This document shows, in pieces, positions 35,516 through 44,581 of a stretch of 64,000 bases of DNA (within the stretch, counting starts at the first letter, position 1; each line of letters begins with the position of its first letter). The stretch lies in contig JAXGYV010000001.1 in NCBI GenBank assembly GCA_040772045.1, forward strand, positions 186,001 through 250,000, in the 5' to 3' direction. The stretch is from JAXGYV01 sp040772045. Its GTDB lineage: Bacteria; Actinomycetota; Thermoleophilia; UBA2241. The translations under genes and the position numbers were made by a program. The notes beneath the pieces are model-generated. The model saw nothing but the letters and a program-made list of their open reading frames with translations. It was not told the origin of the DNA and made no database searches.

Positions 35516-36360
35516 TCTGCCACCCTCCTCCTGTCCTCCGCTCGTACACCACCCTCGGTAACCCACGCCAGCGCCGCCTGACGACCAGTGGTCCCCCCAT
35601 CTCGGCGGTGCGAGTAGAAACGCGGGTCGCACGAGGTGCACACGCCGCTGATGCGCACCTCCGGCACGCCGGCGCGCAGGAGCTCCTGGCGCGCGCAGCT
35701 CCAGAGATCCGCATGGCCATCTCGCCATACGCCGGGAAAACGACGTTCGAGTGTCTGGCCGACATCTGCCCCGACGGCGAAACAGCACGGGCCGATGCTC
35801 GGCCCGATGATCGCCGTCCTCAGTCTACCAAGTCGGCCGAGCGCCTCCGCCGTGTCCGTCACCACGCCCGCTACCAGGCCTCGCCAGCCGGCGTGAGCGA
35901 GCCCGAGAGCCGGGGTGCCGGCGGGAGTCTCGGCGGCTATGAATACCGGCACGCAATCGGCCACGGCGATCATGAGGACAGTGGCGGCGTCGGCGGTCAC
36001 CAGCGCATCCGTGTCGGCGAGTGCCGATGCGGTGTTCCGAGCACCGCTCCCCCTGTGGGTGTGATCGACGCAGCGCACCGCCTTGCCGTGCACCTGATGC
36101 GGGGCGACCACGTCGTCCAGGCGAATCCCCAAGGCCGTCGCGATCAGCACCCGGTTGGCATGAACATCCCGCGGCCGGTCGCCGACCAGAAAACCGACGT
36201 TCAACGAGTCGTACGGCGGATCCGAACGTCCCCCGTGCCGCATGGTGAAAACTAGGCGCCATCCGAGGCCGTCGGCCTGCAGCCACCGGACATCGCCCCG
36301 CCGCTGCTCACGCAGCCACGCAGCGCTCTCAGGGTCTCGGGAGCCCGCGCACCGCTTCAC
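35512..36360 (-). CDS. pgeF: Peptidoglycan editing factor PgeF (laccase-domain, purine nucleoside phosphorylase)
   Basis: PgeF removes wrongly incorporated L-serine from peptidoglycan precursors, and members of the family also have purine nucleoside phosphorylase activity. The 282-residue protein shows the multicopper-like ligand motifs APHQVHG, VADCVPVFI, LAHAGWRGLVAGV and GPSIGPCCFAVG. The GTG start at 36360 overlaps the stop of the nucleotidyltransferase upstream, and its own stop overlaps yggS, so three genes are coupled in a row. Confidence 0.93.
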   Translation of the reverse strand: MKRCAGSRDPESAAWLREQRRGDVRWLQADGLGWRLVFTMRHGGRSDPPYDSLNVGFLVGDRPRDVHANRVLIATALGIRLDDVVAPHQVHGKAVRCVDHTHRGSGARNTASALADTDALVTADAATVLMIAVADCVPVFIAAETPAGTPALGLAHAGWRGLVAGVVTDTAEALGRLGRLRTAIIGPSIGPCCFAVGADVGQTLERRFPGVWRDGHADLWSCARQELLRAGVPEVRISGVCTSCDPRFYSHRRDGGTTGRQAALAWVTEGGVRAEDRRRVAE

Positions 36361-38972
36361 AGCAACCGCCGCGCCGCCTCGAGCTCTTCCTCACGGGTTC
36401 GCACTACACCGTTGACCTTCATCCGAAGCACAGTGCGCAGCACGTCGCCGATGGCCGGCGAGGGCCGCATGCCCATGGCCACCAGGTCATCGCCAGCGAT
36501 GAACAGCCGGACGTCGCGCGTATGGGCCAAGTAGTGTGTCACGCGCCGCTCCACCATGCCCGTATCGTCGCTCACCATGGCCACCACGAGGGCTTCGGCT
36601 GGCTCGCCGACGGCGGCCTCGCGGAAGTCGGCGTCGCCGAGACCACCCACCAGGCGCTCGGCGAGCCGCCGGCCGACCACCAGCGACCGCTCCAGAACAC
36701 GCGCATCCGACCGTCGGAAGCGCATGCGCTCCGTCCACACCGCGATCTCCTCGGGGGTGAGGTTGCGCAGCAGCCAGAGCAGCCGCAGGCGCCACAGGGG
36801 AACCTCCGCGGCGAGGCCGTGGCGATTCCACAGGCCCTCGGCGGCCCGCATGAGGCTGCGCGTCGTGGCGCCCGTAGCGAGGCGCGGATGGACCGATCGG
36901 CCTACCCCAAGCTGGTGCATGCGCTGTATCGCGAAGTCGGCCGCCGCCTCGCGCAGCAGCAGGACCAGCTCGTCGCGCAGGCGTGCCGACGAGAGGTCGC
37001 CGACCAGATCCATTCGGCTGCACGCTAAGGCCAGGTTATAGGTGTGCGCATCCATGCGCATGCCGTAACGAGCCTCGTAGCGCACGCCGCGGAAGATCCG
37101 CGTAGGGTCTTCGATGAAGCTGAGCGTATGCAGCACCACGAGGCGGCGAGCCTCCAGGTCGCGGAGGCCGCCGAAGGAGTCGTAGAGGGCGCCGAAATCC
37201 TCGCTGCGCAAGGATACGGCCATGGCATTCACCGTGAAGTCCCGGCGCGCCAGGTCGCTGCGCAGTGGCGCGTGCTCTACCGTAGGCAGCGTCGCCGGCG
37301 CCTCATAGAACTCCGTGCGCGTAGAAGCCACATCGATGCGCAGCCCTTCTCCCTCCGTCTCTTCGGCCACTACCACCGCCGTGCGGAACTTGGGGTGCGT
37401 GCGCACATGGCCGCCGAGCCGGCGTGCGAGTTCCTCGGCGAACGCCATACCATCGCCCTCCACCGCGATATCGATGTCGAAGTTCCGCTCGCGCAGCAAC
37501 AGGTCGCGCACGGCGCCGCCGACAAGGTAGACCCCGTGGTGCGACGTACCGATGGCCTGGATGTGATGCAGGATGTCGTCTAGGCCCAGCTCGCCGAGTC
37601 GGGGGGTCAGATCGGCCGCCGCCACACTCGGTGCCGCGGGCTTCCCGCCGCCCCACAGCTCCACCAGATCGGCGCGGCGTACCTCGCCACGCACCTCACG
37701 CAGCCGCGGGGCGGCACCGACGTTCGCGGATGCCACCACCGGCACCGCTCCGATCGGGCTGGCCGCCAGTTCTGCGGCCACCTGGGTGAGCGGCGTCTCT
37801 TCGGCGACCATACGCACGCCGCTGGTCATGATCGCCTTCACGGGCGCGTGGCCCAGATTGTGGCCGGCCGCCCGCAACAGATCGGGCCTGGACACCGTGC
37901 CCACCAGACGATCGGCGTCGGCCACCGCCACGCCGTACAGCCCGTGGGTGTCACACAGGCGCAGCACACGATCCACGCTCTCGTCCTCGCCGACCCAGCG
38001 CGCCGGTGAACTCAGCACATCGCGCGCCGTCCGCGAGCGCGCGCTGGCCGCGCGCAGTCCCTCCTCCACGGCCCGACGGGCGCTCGCCATGTCGCCGTCG
38101 CGCAACACGGCGGAGGCCGCCGCCGGATGACCGCCGCCGCCGACCGCCGCCAGCGCGGCCACCATATCGAGGCCACCCGCGCGACTGCGCGCGATCACGA
38201 AGATCCGCTCCTCCATCTCCACCAGCAGGACGAACGCATCGGCCCCCGTCACGTCCAGGAACCGGTGCGCGACCACGGCGACCTCTTCCACGTACTCGTT
38301 CACGTGCAGCGCAGCTAGCTGGACATCGAGGCCTCCCACCTGTACCGGCTCCGCGAGCCGTAGCGCGCGCGCCAGAAGCTCCCGCTGGGCGCCGGCCAGC
38401 GGACTGTGCAGGAACCGCTCGATGAGCGTGGCGGAGGCGCCATGACGCATGCAAAATACGAGCGCCTCGCCGTCGCGAGGGGTAGCGGTGGAGAACGTGA
38501 GCGACCCAGTGTCCTCGTGAATGCCGAGGGCGAACACCGTCGCCTCTAGCGGCGTGATGGCCAGCCCGCGCTCTGCCAGAATGCGCACCATGAGCGTCGT
38601 GAGCGCGCCGTCTTCCGAGGTCACCCGCTGGATGAGACGCGCGGCGAAGCGCGGCAGCTCCTCGGCACTGTGATGGTCGAAGGAGACCACCTCCACATCC
38701 GTACGCCGCAGCAGTTTGCCCAGCTCGCCGAGGCGGTTCGGCTCCAGCGTCTCGATAGCGATCAGGCGGCGCACGGCCGCGTGTTCGATCCGATTTGCGT
38801 CGACCGTCGGAATCTGGTCTCCGTAGAGAGCGCAGAACTCGCGCACGTTGCGGTTGAGCGCGCCGCTCACGCAGATGTGGGCGCGCGGATAGAGCTTGGC
38901 CGCCGCTACCATCGCGGCGAACGCATCGAAATCGGTGTTCGTGTGAGCGGCGATGACCTCGGCGGCTTTCAT
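36357..38972 (-). CDS. DHH-CBS-nucleotidyltransferase fusion (tRNA CCA/A-adding type)
   Basis: This is a large fusion of 871 residues. I start it at ATG 38972, since the longer frame runs into recG. Residues 1-310 are a DHH/DHHA1 phosphoesterase (HTNTDFDAFAA; FDHHS with DHH at 99-101; GGGGHPAAASAVL). Residues 315-445 hold a CBS pair. Residues 470-871 are a class II polynucleotide adenylyl-/tRNA nucleotidyltransferase (GGAVRDLLLRERNFDIDIAVEGD, catalytic Asp residues near 499-501; RRDFTVNAMAVSL; FIEDPTRIFRGVRYEARYGM). Enzymes of this layout in Aquifex and relatives add A to tRNA ends together with a second enzyme. The split of activities here cannot be read from sequence. Confidence 0.92.
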   Translation of the reverse strand: MKAAEVIAAHTNTDFDAFAAMVAAAKLYPRAHICVSGALNRNVREFCALYGDQIPTVDANRIEHAAVRRLIAIETLEPNRLGELGKLLRRTDVEVVSFDHHSAEELPRFAARLIQRVTSEDGALTTLMVRILAERGLAITPLEATVFALGIHEDTGSLTFSTATPRDGEALVFCMRHGASATLIERFLHSPLAGAQRELLARALRLAEPVQVGGLDVQLAALHVNEYVEEVAVVAHRFLDVTGADAFVLLVEMEERIFVIARSRAGGLDMVAALAAVGGGGHPAAASAVLRDGDMASARRAVEEGLRAASARSRTARDVLSSPARWVGEDESVDRVLRLCDTHGLYGVAVADADRLVGTVSRPDLLRAAGHNLGHAPVKAIMTSGVRMVAEETPLTQVAAELAASPIGAVPVVASANVGAAPRLREVRGEVRRADLVELWGGGKPAAPSVAAADLTPRLGELGLDDILHHIQAIGTSHHGVYLVGGAVRDLLLRERNFDIDIAVEGDGMAFAEELARRLGGHVRTHPKFRTAVVVAEETEGEGLRIDVASTRTEFYEAPATLPTVEHAPLRSDLARRDFTVNAMAVSLRSEDFGALYDSFGGLRDLEARRLVVLHTLSFIEDPTRIFRGVRYEARYGMRMDAHTYNLALACSRMDLVGDLSSARLRDELVLLLREAAADFAIQRMHQLGVGRSVHPRLATGATTRSLMRAAEGLWNRHGLAAEVPLWRLRLLWLLRNLTPEEIAVWTERMRFRRSDARVLERSLVVGRRLAERLVGGLGDADFREAAVGEPAEALVVAMVSDDTGMVERRVTHYLAHTRDVRLFIAGDDLVAMGMRPSPAIGDVLRTVLRMKVNGVVRTREEELEAARRLL

Positions 38973-39018
38973 AGTCCCAGTATAGCCGCCGGGCTCCGGC
39001 GGGCATCGTGAGACTTCG

Positions 39019-41178
39019 CTAGGCGCGGAACACCCAGGCGAGCTGGCCGCCGAAGGCGTCGCGCACGGCATCCCGCAGCGGCCTGTTGACAGCCTGGCGA
39101 AGTAGGGGATCGGTGGCCACCACGCCCTGCGCGGCCTTCCGCGCCGCCAGCAAGATCTGACGGTCGCGCAGCAGACGGGCCACCCGCAAGTCGGGCAGCC
39201 CGGACTGCCGGGTCCCGAACAAGTGGCCCTCGCCGCGGATCTCCAGATCGCGGTCGGCGAGCTCGAACCCGTCGGAGCTGCGCACCAGAGCGAGGAGGCG
39301 TTGCGTAGCTTGCTCCGTCGGCGCCTGAGTGAACAGGATGCACGTTGAGGGAGCAGCGCCTCGCCCGACTCTGCCCCGAAGCTGGTGGAGTTGAGCCAGG
39401 CCGAAACGCTCGGCACCCTCGACGATCATGACCGTCGCGTTCGGTACATCCACCCCAACCTCGATCACGCTGGTCGCTACCAGGGCCTGGATCTCTCCCG
39501 CCTTGAAGGCCGTCATGACGCGCCGCCGTTCATCCGGCCTCATCTGCCCGTGCAGCACGGCGAGCCTGTACCCGGCCAATTCGCCCTCTCGCAAGCGATC
39601 CGCTTCGGCGACCGCGGCCGCCGTAGTCACCGACTCTGACTCGTCGATGGTGGGACACACCACGTACACCTGACGGCCCGCGTCCAGCTCATGCCGAGCC
39701 AGCACATAGCCTCGTTGGCGATCGCCCTCGGCCAATACCTCCGTGCGTACCGGCCGCCGACCAGCGGGCGATGCTTTCAGCAACGTGACGTCCAGGTCGC
39801 CGTACAGCGTGAGCGCCAGCGTCCGCGGGATCGGCGTAGCCGTCATGGCCAGCAGATGCGGCACCCGGCCGGCGTGCGCCGCCTTGTGGACCAGCTTGTC
39901 GCGTTGCACGACGCCGAAGCGATGCTGTTCGTCCACCACCACTATGGCTAGATCGTGGAAACGCACCCGCTCTTGCAGCAAAGCGTGGGTACCCACCACG
40001 ATCTGCGCCTCTCCACTGGCGACCGCGGTCACAGCGGCGCGATGGCGAGCGGCACCCAGGCCAGCCGTCAGCAGCTCGCAGCGCACCAGGTCGCCGGCGA
40101 GGCTGGCCACCGTGTCCAGATGCTGCGCCGCGAGCGTCTCCGTGGGCACCAGCAGCGCCCCCTGCCGGCCGTGATCTACGGCACGCAACAGCGCGTGCAG
40201 GGCGACCACCGTCTTGCCCGAGCCCACGTCGCCCTGAAGCAGGCGACGCATCGGTGTCGTCCGTGCCAGGTCGGCGGAGATCTCCTCCACCGCGGCGCGC
40301 TGGTCCGCCGTCGGCGCGAAGGGTAGCTGCCGCACGAACGCCCCCGACAGAGGCGCGGCGCCGTCGAGGGCCGGCGCTCGCAGCCGCACGGCAGCCGCAG
40401 CTTTGTGCACGAGCACTCCGACCTGGAGCAGGAACAGCTCCTCGAAGATGAAGCGCCGCCGCGCCCTCCAGCCTTGCTGGACGTCGTGCGGCGCGTGCAG
40501 GCACACCAGCGCATCACAGCGCGCCGGCAGGTCGGCGGCTCGGCGTACGGCCACGGGCAGCGGATCCGGTATCCGCCGGGCCAGAGGCAAGACCTGGTGT
40601 ATCAACGAGCGCAAGAGGCGAGCGGATACCTCTTCACCGGCCGGGTAGACGGGCACCACGCCCTCGGTGTGCAGTGCCTCTTCTCCATCTCCCAAGACAT
40701 CGTGGCCACGCACCAACAGGCTCGGTTGCCCTCCGCGATGGCGCAGCGTCGCACGCAGGCTGAGCGCCGTTCCGGGCTCCAGCGTGGTCGCCAGATAGCC
40801 CTGGTTGAACCACACGGCCTCCATGACGCCGCTGTGGTCGCGCACCGTGGCACGCACAACTTGGAGGCCCCTGCGCCGCGTGGTCGCCAACGCGATGCGC
40901 TCCAGGATCACGCGGACCGTGGCCTCCTCACCGAGTTTCAGATCGGCGAGGAGGCGCCGCTCCCGGAAGTCTTCATAGCGGCGCGGGTAGTGCTCTAGCA
41001 GCTCGCCCACGGTGCCGATCCCCAGACCGGCCAGTCGACGGGCAGTGACGGGGCCCACGCGAGTCACCGACTGCAGAGGGGCGGCGAGCTGGTCTGCCCT
41101 GAGCGCGAACGGAGGAGCTGGTGGCCGCCTCCGGTACCGCCCGCCGCCAAACCGGACGGGGAGCGGTACCCGCTTCAC
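39019..41178 (-). CDS. recG: ATP-dependent DNA helicase RecG
   Basis: RecG reverses stalled replication forks and processes branched DNA. The 719-residue protein has the N-terminal wedge/OB domain (VTARRLAGLGIGTVGELLEHYPRRYED). The helicase motor has Walker A LLQGDVGSGKTVVALHALLRA, DEQHRFGVVQRDKL, MTATPIPRTLALTLYGDLDVT and SVIEVGVDVPNATVMIVEGAERFGLAQLHQLRGRVGRG. All motor motifs are complete. The GTG start overlaps the degV stop (GTGA). The fakA-degV-recG order is common. Confidence 0.97.
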   Translation of the reverse strand: MKRVPLPVRFGGGRYRRRPPAPPFALRADQLAAPLQSVTRVGPVTARRLAGLGIGTVGELLEHYPRRYEDFRERRLLADLKLGEEATVRVILERIALATTRRRGLQVVRATVRDHSGVMEAVWFNQGYLATTLEPGTALSLRATLRHRGGQPSLLVRGHDVLGDGEEALHTEGVVPVYPAGEEVSARLLRSLIHQVLPLARRIPDPLPVAVRRAADLPARCDALVCLHAPHDVQQGWRARRRFIFEELFLLQVGVLVHKAAAAVRLRAPALDGAAPLSGAFVRQLPFAPTADQRAAVEEISADLARTTPMRRLLQGDVGSGKTVVALHALLRAVDHGRQGALLVPTETLAAQHLDTVASLAGDLVRCELLTAGLGAARHRAAVTAVASGEAQIVVGTHALLQERVRFHDLAIVVVDEQHRFGVVQRDKLVHKAAHAGRVPHLLAMTATPIPRTLALTLYGDLDVTLLKASPAGRRPVRTEVLAEGDRQRGYVLARHELDAGRQVYVVCPTIDESESVTTAAAVAEADRLREGELAGYRLAVLHGQMRPDERRRVMTAFKAGEIQALVATSVIEVGVDVPNATVMIVEGAERFGLAQLHQLRGRVGRGAAPSTCILFTQAPTEQATQRLLALVRSSDGFELADRDLEIRGEGHLFGTRQSGLPDLRVARLLRDRQILLAARKAAQGVVATDPLLRQAVNRPLRDAVRDAFGGQLAWVFRA

Positions 41179-42035
41179 TCAGCGATCATCGCGATCGCCG
41201 CTGGCCCCGGGCCGATGTGGACGCCGACGACACACCCGACGGACCCTTCCAGAACGATCTGCGCGTCTGGCCGCAGCGCGAGGATACGCTGCTTGAGAAC
41301 GGGCAGCGCATCGGGGTTGGCGCCGTGGAGCAGGCCGACGAAGAGCCGCTCCGTGGGACCCGCGTTGTCGGCGACGTACTGCAGCATCATGTCCAGTGCT
41401 CTTCGCTCGCCGCGCGCCTTCCCATAGGCGGTCACCAGACCGTCCTGCAGCTCGATGAGCGGATGAATGCCCAAGAGGCCGCCGACCATGGATTGGGCGC
41501 GGCCAATACGACCGCCACGGCGCAAGTGCTCGAGCGACGGCGTGTGAATGAGGAAGCGGCCGCGTCGCTTGTAGTGAGCTACGTACGCCTGCAGGTCGTC
41601 TGTCCCAATGCCGGTAGTCAACAGCGAGAGAATGCGGGCGATCAGCAGGCCGGCTCCGCCAGATACCGTGCGACTATCGATGATCTCTACCCGTGGAAAG
41701 CGCTCCCCAGCCTCTGTCGCCGCCCGCACGGTGCCGCTCATCTCGGCCGAGATGTGGATGGAGAGCACGTGCTCGAAGCGCTCGCACATCTCGGCGTACG
41801 CCACGCTGAACTGCTCGACCGTGGGCTGCGACGTTGTCGGCAGAGACGCCGCGCCGGCCATCTTCTCGTAGAGCTGATCGATCGTGATCTCCAGCAGATC
41901 GTCGTACGCCTCGTCGCCGACCAGTACTTTCAGCGGAACCATGCGGATGTTTGGATCGTCTTTGAAAGAAGACCACGGATCGCACGTGGAGTCGATCACG
42001 ATACCGGTATTCCGTCGCGTCAGGATGGTGTTCAT
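41175..42035 (-). CDS. DegV-family fatty-acid-binding protein (FakB-like)
   Basis: DegV proteins bind a fatty acid; in Firmicutes the FakB members present it to the FakA kinase. The 286-residue protein has GIVIDSTCDP at the N-terminus, TSQPTVEQFSVAYAEM for the lipid-binding loop and HISAEMSGTVRAA. The C-terminal half has GRIGRAQSMVGGLLGIHPLIELQDG. It is coupled (ATGA) to the DAK2/FakA-like gene upstream, which supports a shared role in fatty-acid phosphorylation. The particular fatty acid is unknown. Confidence 0.92.
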   Translation of the reverse strand: MNTILTRRNTGIVIDSTCDPWSSFKDDPNIRMVPLKVLVGDEAYDDLLEITIDQLYEKMAGAASLPTTSQPTVEQFSVAYAEMCERFEHVLSIHISAEMSGTVRAATEAGERFPRVEIIDSRTVSGGAGLLIARILSLLTTGIGTDDLQAYVAHYKRRGRFLIHTPSLEHLRRGGRIGRAQSMVGGLLGIHPLIELQDGLVTAYGKARGERRALDMMLQYVADNAGPTERLFVGLLHGANPDALPVLKQRILALRPDAQIVLEGSVGCVVGVHIGPGPAAIAMIAE

Positions 42036-43636
42036 TCGGCTCCGATGAGCAGGGGGTACAGGGGCTGACCGCCGCGATGTACGGCGATCTCCACCGTCGG
42101 CGCGATGCTCGCGACGGTGGCATGAAGATCTTCCGCAGTGGGCGTATCGCCATTCAACGAGGTGAGCACGGTGATGACGTCGGGATCATACGCCGTGAGC
42201 ACACGGACCACCTCTTCAAAGACCTCGAGCAGGGTGTCTCCCTTGGCTACCAGACGGTCGTCGACCAGGCCGATGACCTGGTCTTTGCGTACGCTGACAT
42301 CGCCCACGAACGAATCGCGCACGGCCACCGTAATCTCCGCGCTGTGATTGGCCGCCAGGGCCTCTTCCATGGCCGCGACGTTCGCCGCTGCGTCGGCGGT
42401 AGCCTCGAACGCCACCATAGCAGCGATGCCGGCAGGGATGGACGTGGCGGGGACCACCACGATGTGGCGCGGGCTCATACCCGCCGCTTGCTCGGCCGTG
42501 AGCACGACGTTCCCGTTGTTGGGCAGGATAACCACGTCCGACGACTCGAGCTGCTCGACCGCCTCCAAGAGCTGCGCCGCGCTGGGATTCATCGACTGCC
42601 CCCCGTCGACGATCGCGGCGCATCCGAGCTCACGAAAGAGCTCCTTGTTACCCTCGCCCGCCACTACGGCGACCACGGCGGTACCTCCCGCCCGCCGCGC
42701 CGCGGCGAGGCGCTGGTCGCGCTCGCGTGTCTGCTGGTGCATGTCGTTGATCTCCACCTCGGAGATACCTCCGAACGGCACCACGCGCGAGAGCACCGCT
42801 CCCGGGTCGTCGGTGTGGATGTGCACCTTGAGCATCTCTTGGTCGCCCACCAAGAGCATGCTGTCGCCGAGAGAAGAGATGAGATCCTCGAGATACTCCC
42901 GGGGCAGACTCTCCCCGCTGAGCAGGAAGCTCGTACAGTAGCGAAAGCGAGACATCTCGGTGGGCTCGTCCGCGCGCGGCACGGCAAAGGAGTCGGCCAC
43001 GGCCGTCGGCACGGCGTGCACCGGCCGGCCCCCGGCCGCCTGCAGCGCCTCGGCAAGACCGCGGAAGATGACCAGCAGACCGTAGCCCCCGGCGTCTACC
43101 ACACCGGCCTGCCGCAGCGCGGCGAGCTGCCGCTGCGTATGCTCAACGGCGATGTGGCCAGAAGCCAGGATGGCCGTGAGCGCGTCCCCGAGCGGAGCAT
43201 CGTCTGGCAAACGATCGGCGGCCGCCGACATCTCGCGGATCACCGTGAGCATGGTTCCCTCCACGGGCTGTTTGACCGCGCGGTAGGCGGCGGCCGTGCC
43301 CTCCCTGAAGGCTCGCTTAAGGCCGTCTACGTCGAGTGTTCTGCCCGGCCGGCACTCGGAACACATGCCGCGTACGATCTGCGACAGGATGACGCCGGAG
43401 TTGCCGCGCGCGCCCATCAGCGAACCCTTGGTGATGGCGCTCGCGACCGCCACGACGTCGCTCTGTGACGTACGCGCCAGCTCCTCCTGAATAGCGCGCA
43501 CGGTGAGGAACAGGTTGGTACCCGTGTCTCCATCTGGCACCGGGTACACGTTGAGATCGTTGATGAGCGAGCGCTCCGCGTCCAGTGTGGCCAAAGCGCC
43601 CTCGACCAGCGCGGCAGCACGGGTAAGGACACTCAC
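42032..43636 (-). CDS. fakA: DAK2-domain fatty acid kinase (FakA-like)
   Basis: FakA phosphorylates FakB-bound fatty acids for phospholipid synthesis. The 534-residue protein has the N-terminal DAK2 nucleotide domain: DLNVYPVPDGDTGTNLFLTV (Asp residues for Mg-ATP), LMGARGNSGVILSQIVRG and GTMLTVIREMS. A middle domain with AGGYGLLVIFRG and KVHIHTDDPG follows, with a C-terminal DegV-like domain. The start is GTG 43636, coupled to the asp23-family gene (GTGA), and the stop is coupled to degV. The gene symbol rests on family and context. Confidence 0.9.
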   Translation of the reverse strand: MSVLTRAAALVEGALATLDAERSLINDLNVYPVPDGDTGTNLFLTVRAIQEELARTSQSDVVAVASAITKGSLMGARGNSGVILSQIVRGMCSECRPGRTLDVDGLKRAFREGTAAAYRAVKQPVEGTMLTVIREMSAAADRLPDDAPLGDALTAILASGHIAVEHTQRQLAALRQAGVVDAGGYGLLVIFRGLAEALQAAGGRPVHAVPTAVADSFAVPRADEPTEMSRFRYCTSFLLSGESLPREYLEDLISSLGDSMLLVGDQEMLKVHIHTDDPGAVLSRVVPFGGISEVEINDMHQQTRERDQRLAAARRAGGTAVVAVVAGEGNKELFRELGCAAIVDGGQSMNPSAAQLLEAVEQLESSDVVILPNNGNVVLTAEQAAGMSPRHIVVVPATSIPAGIAAMVAFEATADAAANVAAMEEALAANHSAEITVAVRDSFVGDVSVRKDQVIGLVDDRLVAKGDTLLEVFEEVVRVLTAYDPDVITVLTSLNGDTPTAEDLHATVASIAPTVEIAVHRGGQPLYPLLIGAE

Positions 43637-43989
43637 TCGCGCAAATCCTCCACGCGTACCTCGATGTCTCCCACCGTGAGGCCGCTGTTCCGCTCCACCT
43701 CGTAGCGGACCTGCTCACGGAGCGTGGCCGTGACCTGCGCCACGTTGACGCCACGCTCCATGACGACGCTCAGGCGGATGTTCACCTGGCCACTCTCGCC
43801 CAGCTCCACGTGCACGCCCTCGGCGAGCGACCCACGGAACAAACCAGCTACGCGCTGCACGGGAGACCCGTGCATACCGACTACTCCATACGTAGTACGC
43901 GCCGCTTTGCCGGCGAGCTTAGCGAGAGCTAGCTCCGAGACGGCGACGCCGCCGTCGCTTTGCTGGCGAGGTGTCTCGGGTGTCGTCAT
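43633..43989 (-). CDS. Asp23/Gls24 family envelope stress protein
   Basis: Asp23-family proteins are small, often membrane-associated and linked to cell-envelope stress. The 118-residue protein has VAVSELALAKLAGKAARTTYGVVGMHG, then HVELGESGQVNIRLSVVMERGVNVAQVTATLREQVRYEVER. The end GLTVGDIEVRVEDLR is typical. It is coupled to the fakA-like gene by a GTGA overlap, the usual partner in Gram-positive genomes. The precise function is unknown. Confidence 0.92.
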   Translation of the reverse strand: MTTPETPRQQSDGGVAVSELALAKLAGKAARTTYGVVGMHGSPVQRVAGLFRGSLAEGVHVELGESGQVNIRLSVVMERGVNVAQVTATLREQVRYEVERNSGLTVGDIEVRVEDLRE

Positions 43990-43993
43990 GGTT

Positions 43994-44203
43994 TCAGCAA
44001 TCCGTGGGAGAGAGAAGGTCGTTGAGGTCGCCGACTACATCGTCAGGCTCCACACCGTGCATGATCGCTCCAGCCTCGATGGACTCCAAGCTTGCCCCTA
44101 GACACAGCGAGCAGGCCATTCCGTGACGCTCGAAGACCTCCCGGGCCCTCGGATGGAGCTGCAGGGCGGCGATGATCGACATGTCCTTGGAGAATGTGGT
44201 CAT
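43994..44203 (-). CDS. DUF1858 small protein
   Basis: This is a 69-residue protein beginning at ATG 44203 (MTTFSKDMSIIAALQLHPRAREVFERHGMACSLCLGAS). The CxxC pair (CSLC) in the middle of helical segments is the mark of DUF1858, which resembles the N-terminal part of ScdA/RIC iron-sulfur repair proteins and is often linked to redox enzymes. It is the first gene of the asp23-fakA-degV-recG run, four bases before asp23, and is divergent from rpmB. A role in redox sensing is only a guess. Confidence 0.8.
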   Translation of the reverse strand: MTTFSKDMSIIAALQLHPRAREVFERHGMACSLCLGASLESIEAGAIMHGVEPDDVVGDLNDLLSPTDC

Positions 44204-44247
44204 GCTGCCCAAGAGACTCAGCGATGCGCCCCTCTGGACACCGCACG

Positions 44248-44277
44248 TTTGCTTTGGCAAGGCTGCTGGAGCATAAT
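44248..44277 (+). promoter_or_regulatory. Putative rpmB promoter
   Basis: TTTGCT (44248-44253) and CATAAT (44272-44277) are 18 bases apart, predicting a start of transcription near 44284 and a 30-base leader. The 110-base space between DUF1858 and rpmB must hold both divergent promoters. I see no clear one for the minus strand. Confidence 0.45.
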
Positions 44278-44313
44278 GGCACCCCGCTACTGAATCAAGC
44301 CGAGGAAACACGC

Positions 44314-44505
44314 ATGTCTAAAGTCTGCGTCAGCTGTGGCAAGGGGCCGGTCGTCGGTAACAGCAGGAGCCACTCCAACGTGGCCAGCAAGCGTCGCTTT
44401 GAGCCCAACCTGCAGCGCGTCCGTATCCTGATCGACGGCCATCCCCAGGCAGCGTACGTTTGCGCGCGTTGCCTGCGCGCCGGCCGCGTACAGAAAGCCA
44501 TCTAA
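44314..44505 (+). CDS. rpmB: 50S ribosomal protein L28 (zinc-binding form)
   Basis: L28 is a small protein of the large ribosomal subunit. The 63-residue product starts at ATG 44314 (MSKVCVSCGKGPVVGNSRSHSN). The longer upstream frame is not supported. Two Cys pairs, C5/C8 and C50/C53 (CARC), make this the zinc-holding C+ form, which suggests a zinc-free paralogue may exist elsewhere. Encoded opposite the asp23-fakA run as in many Gram-positive bacteria. It ends in a very strong hairpin. Confidence 0.97.
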   Translation: MSKVCVSCGKGPVVGNSRSHSNVASKRRFEPNLQRVRILIDGHPQAAYVCARCLRAGRVQKAI

Positions 44506-44523
44506 CACAGCGCAGTGCATTCT

Positions 44524-44566
44524 GGTGAAGCCGCGGCCGACGTAGCTCGTCGGCCGCGGCTTCACC
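44524..44566. terminator. Bidirectional hairpin between rpmB and ribH
   Basis: A perfect 19-bp inverted repeat with a 5-base loop (TAGCT) lies 18 bases after the rpmB stop and 15 bases after the convergent ribH stop. There is no U-run on either strand. It most likely ends both transcripts and prevents collision. Stem arms are 44524-44542 and 44548-44566. Confidence 0.8.
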
Positions 44567-44581
44567 GTACCTCCCCGTCCC

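Noticed and set aside
36357..39416. 1019-residue frame as one protein
   Set aside because: The first 148 residues are recG read in another frame. The protein begins at ATG 38972 before the DHH domain.
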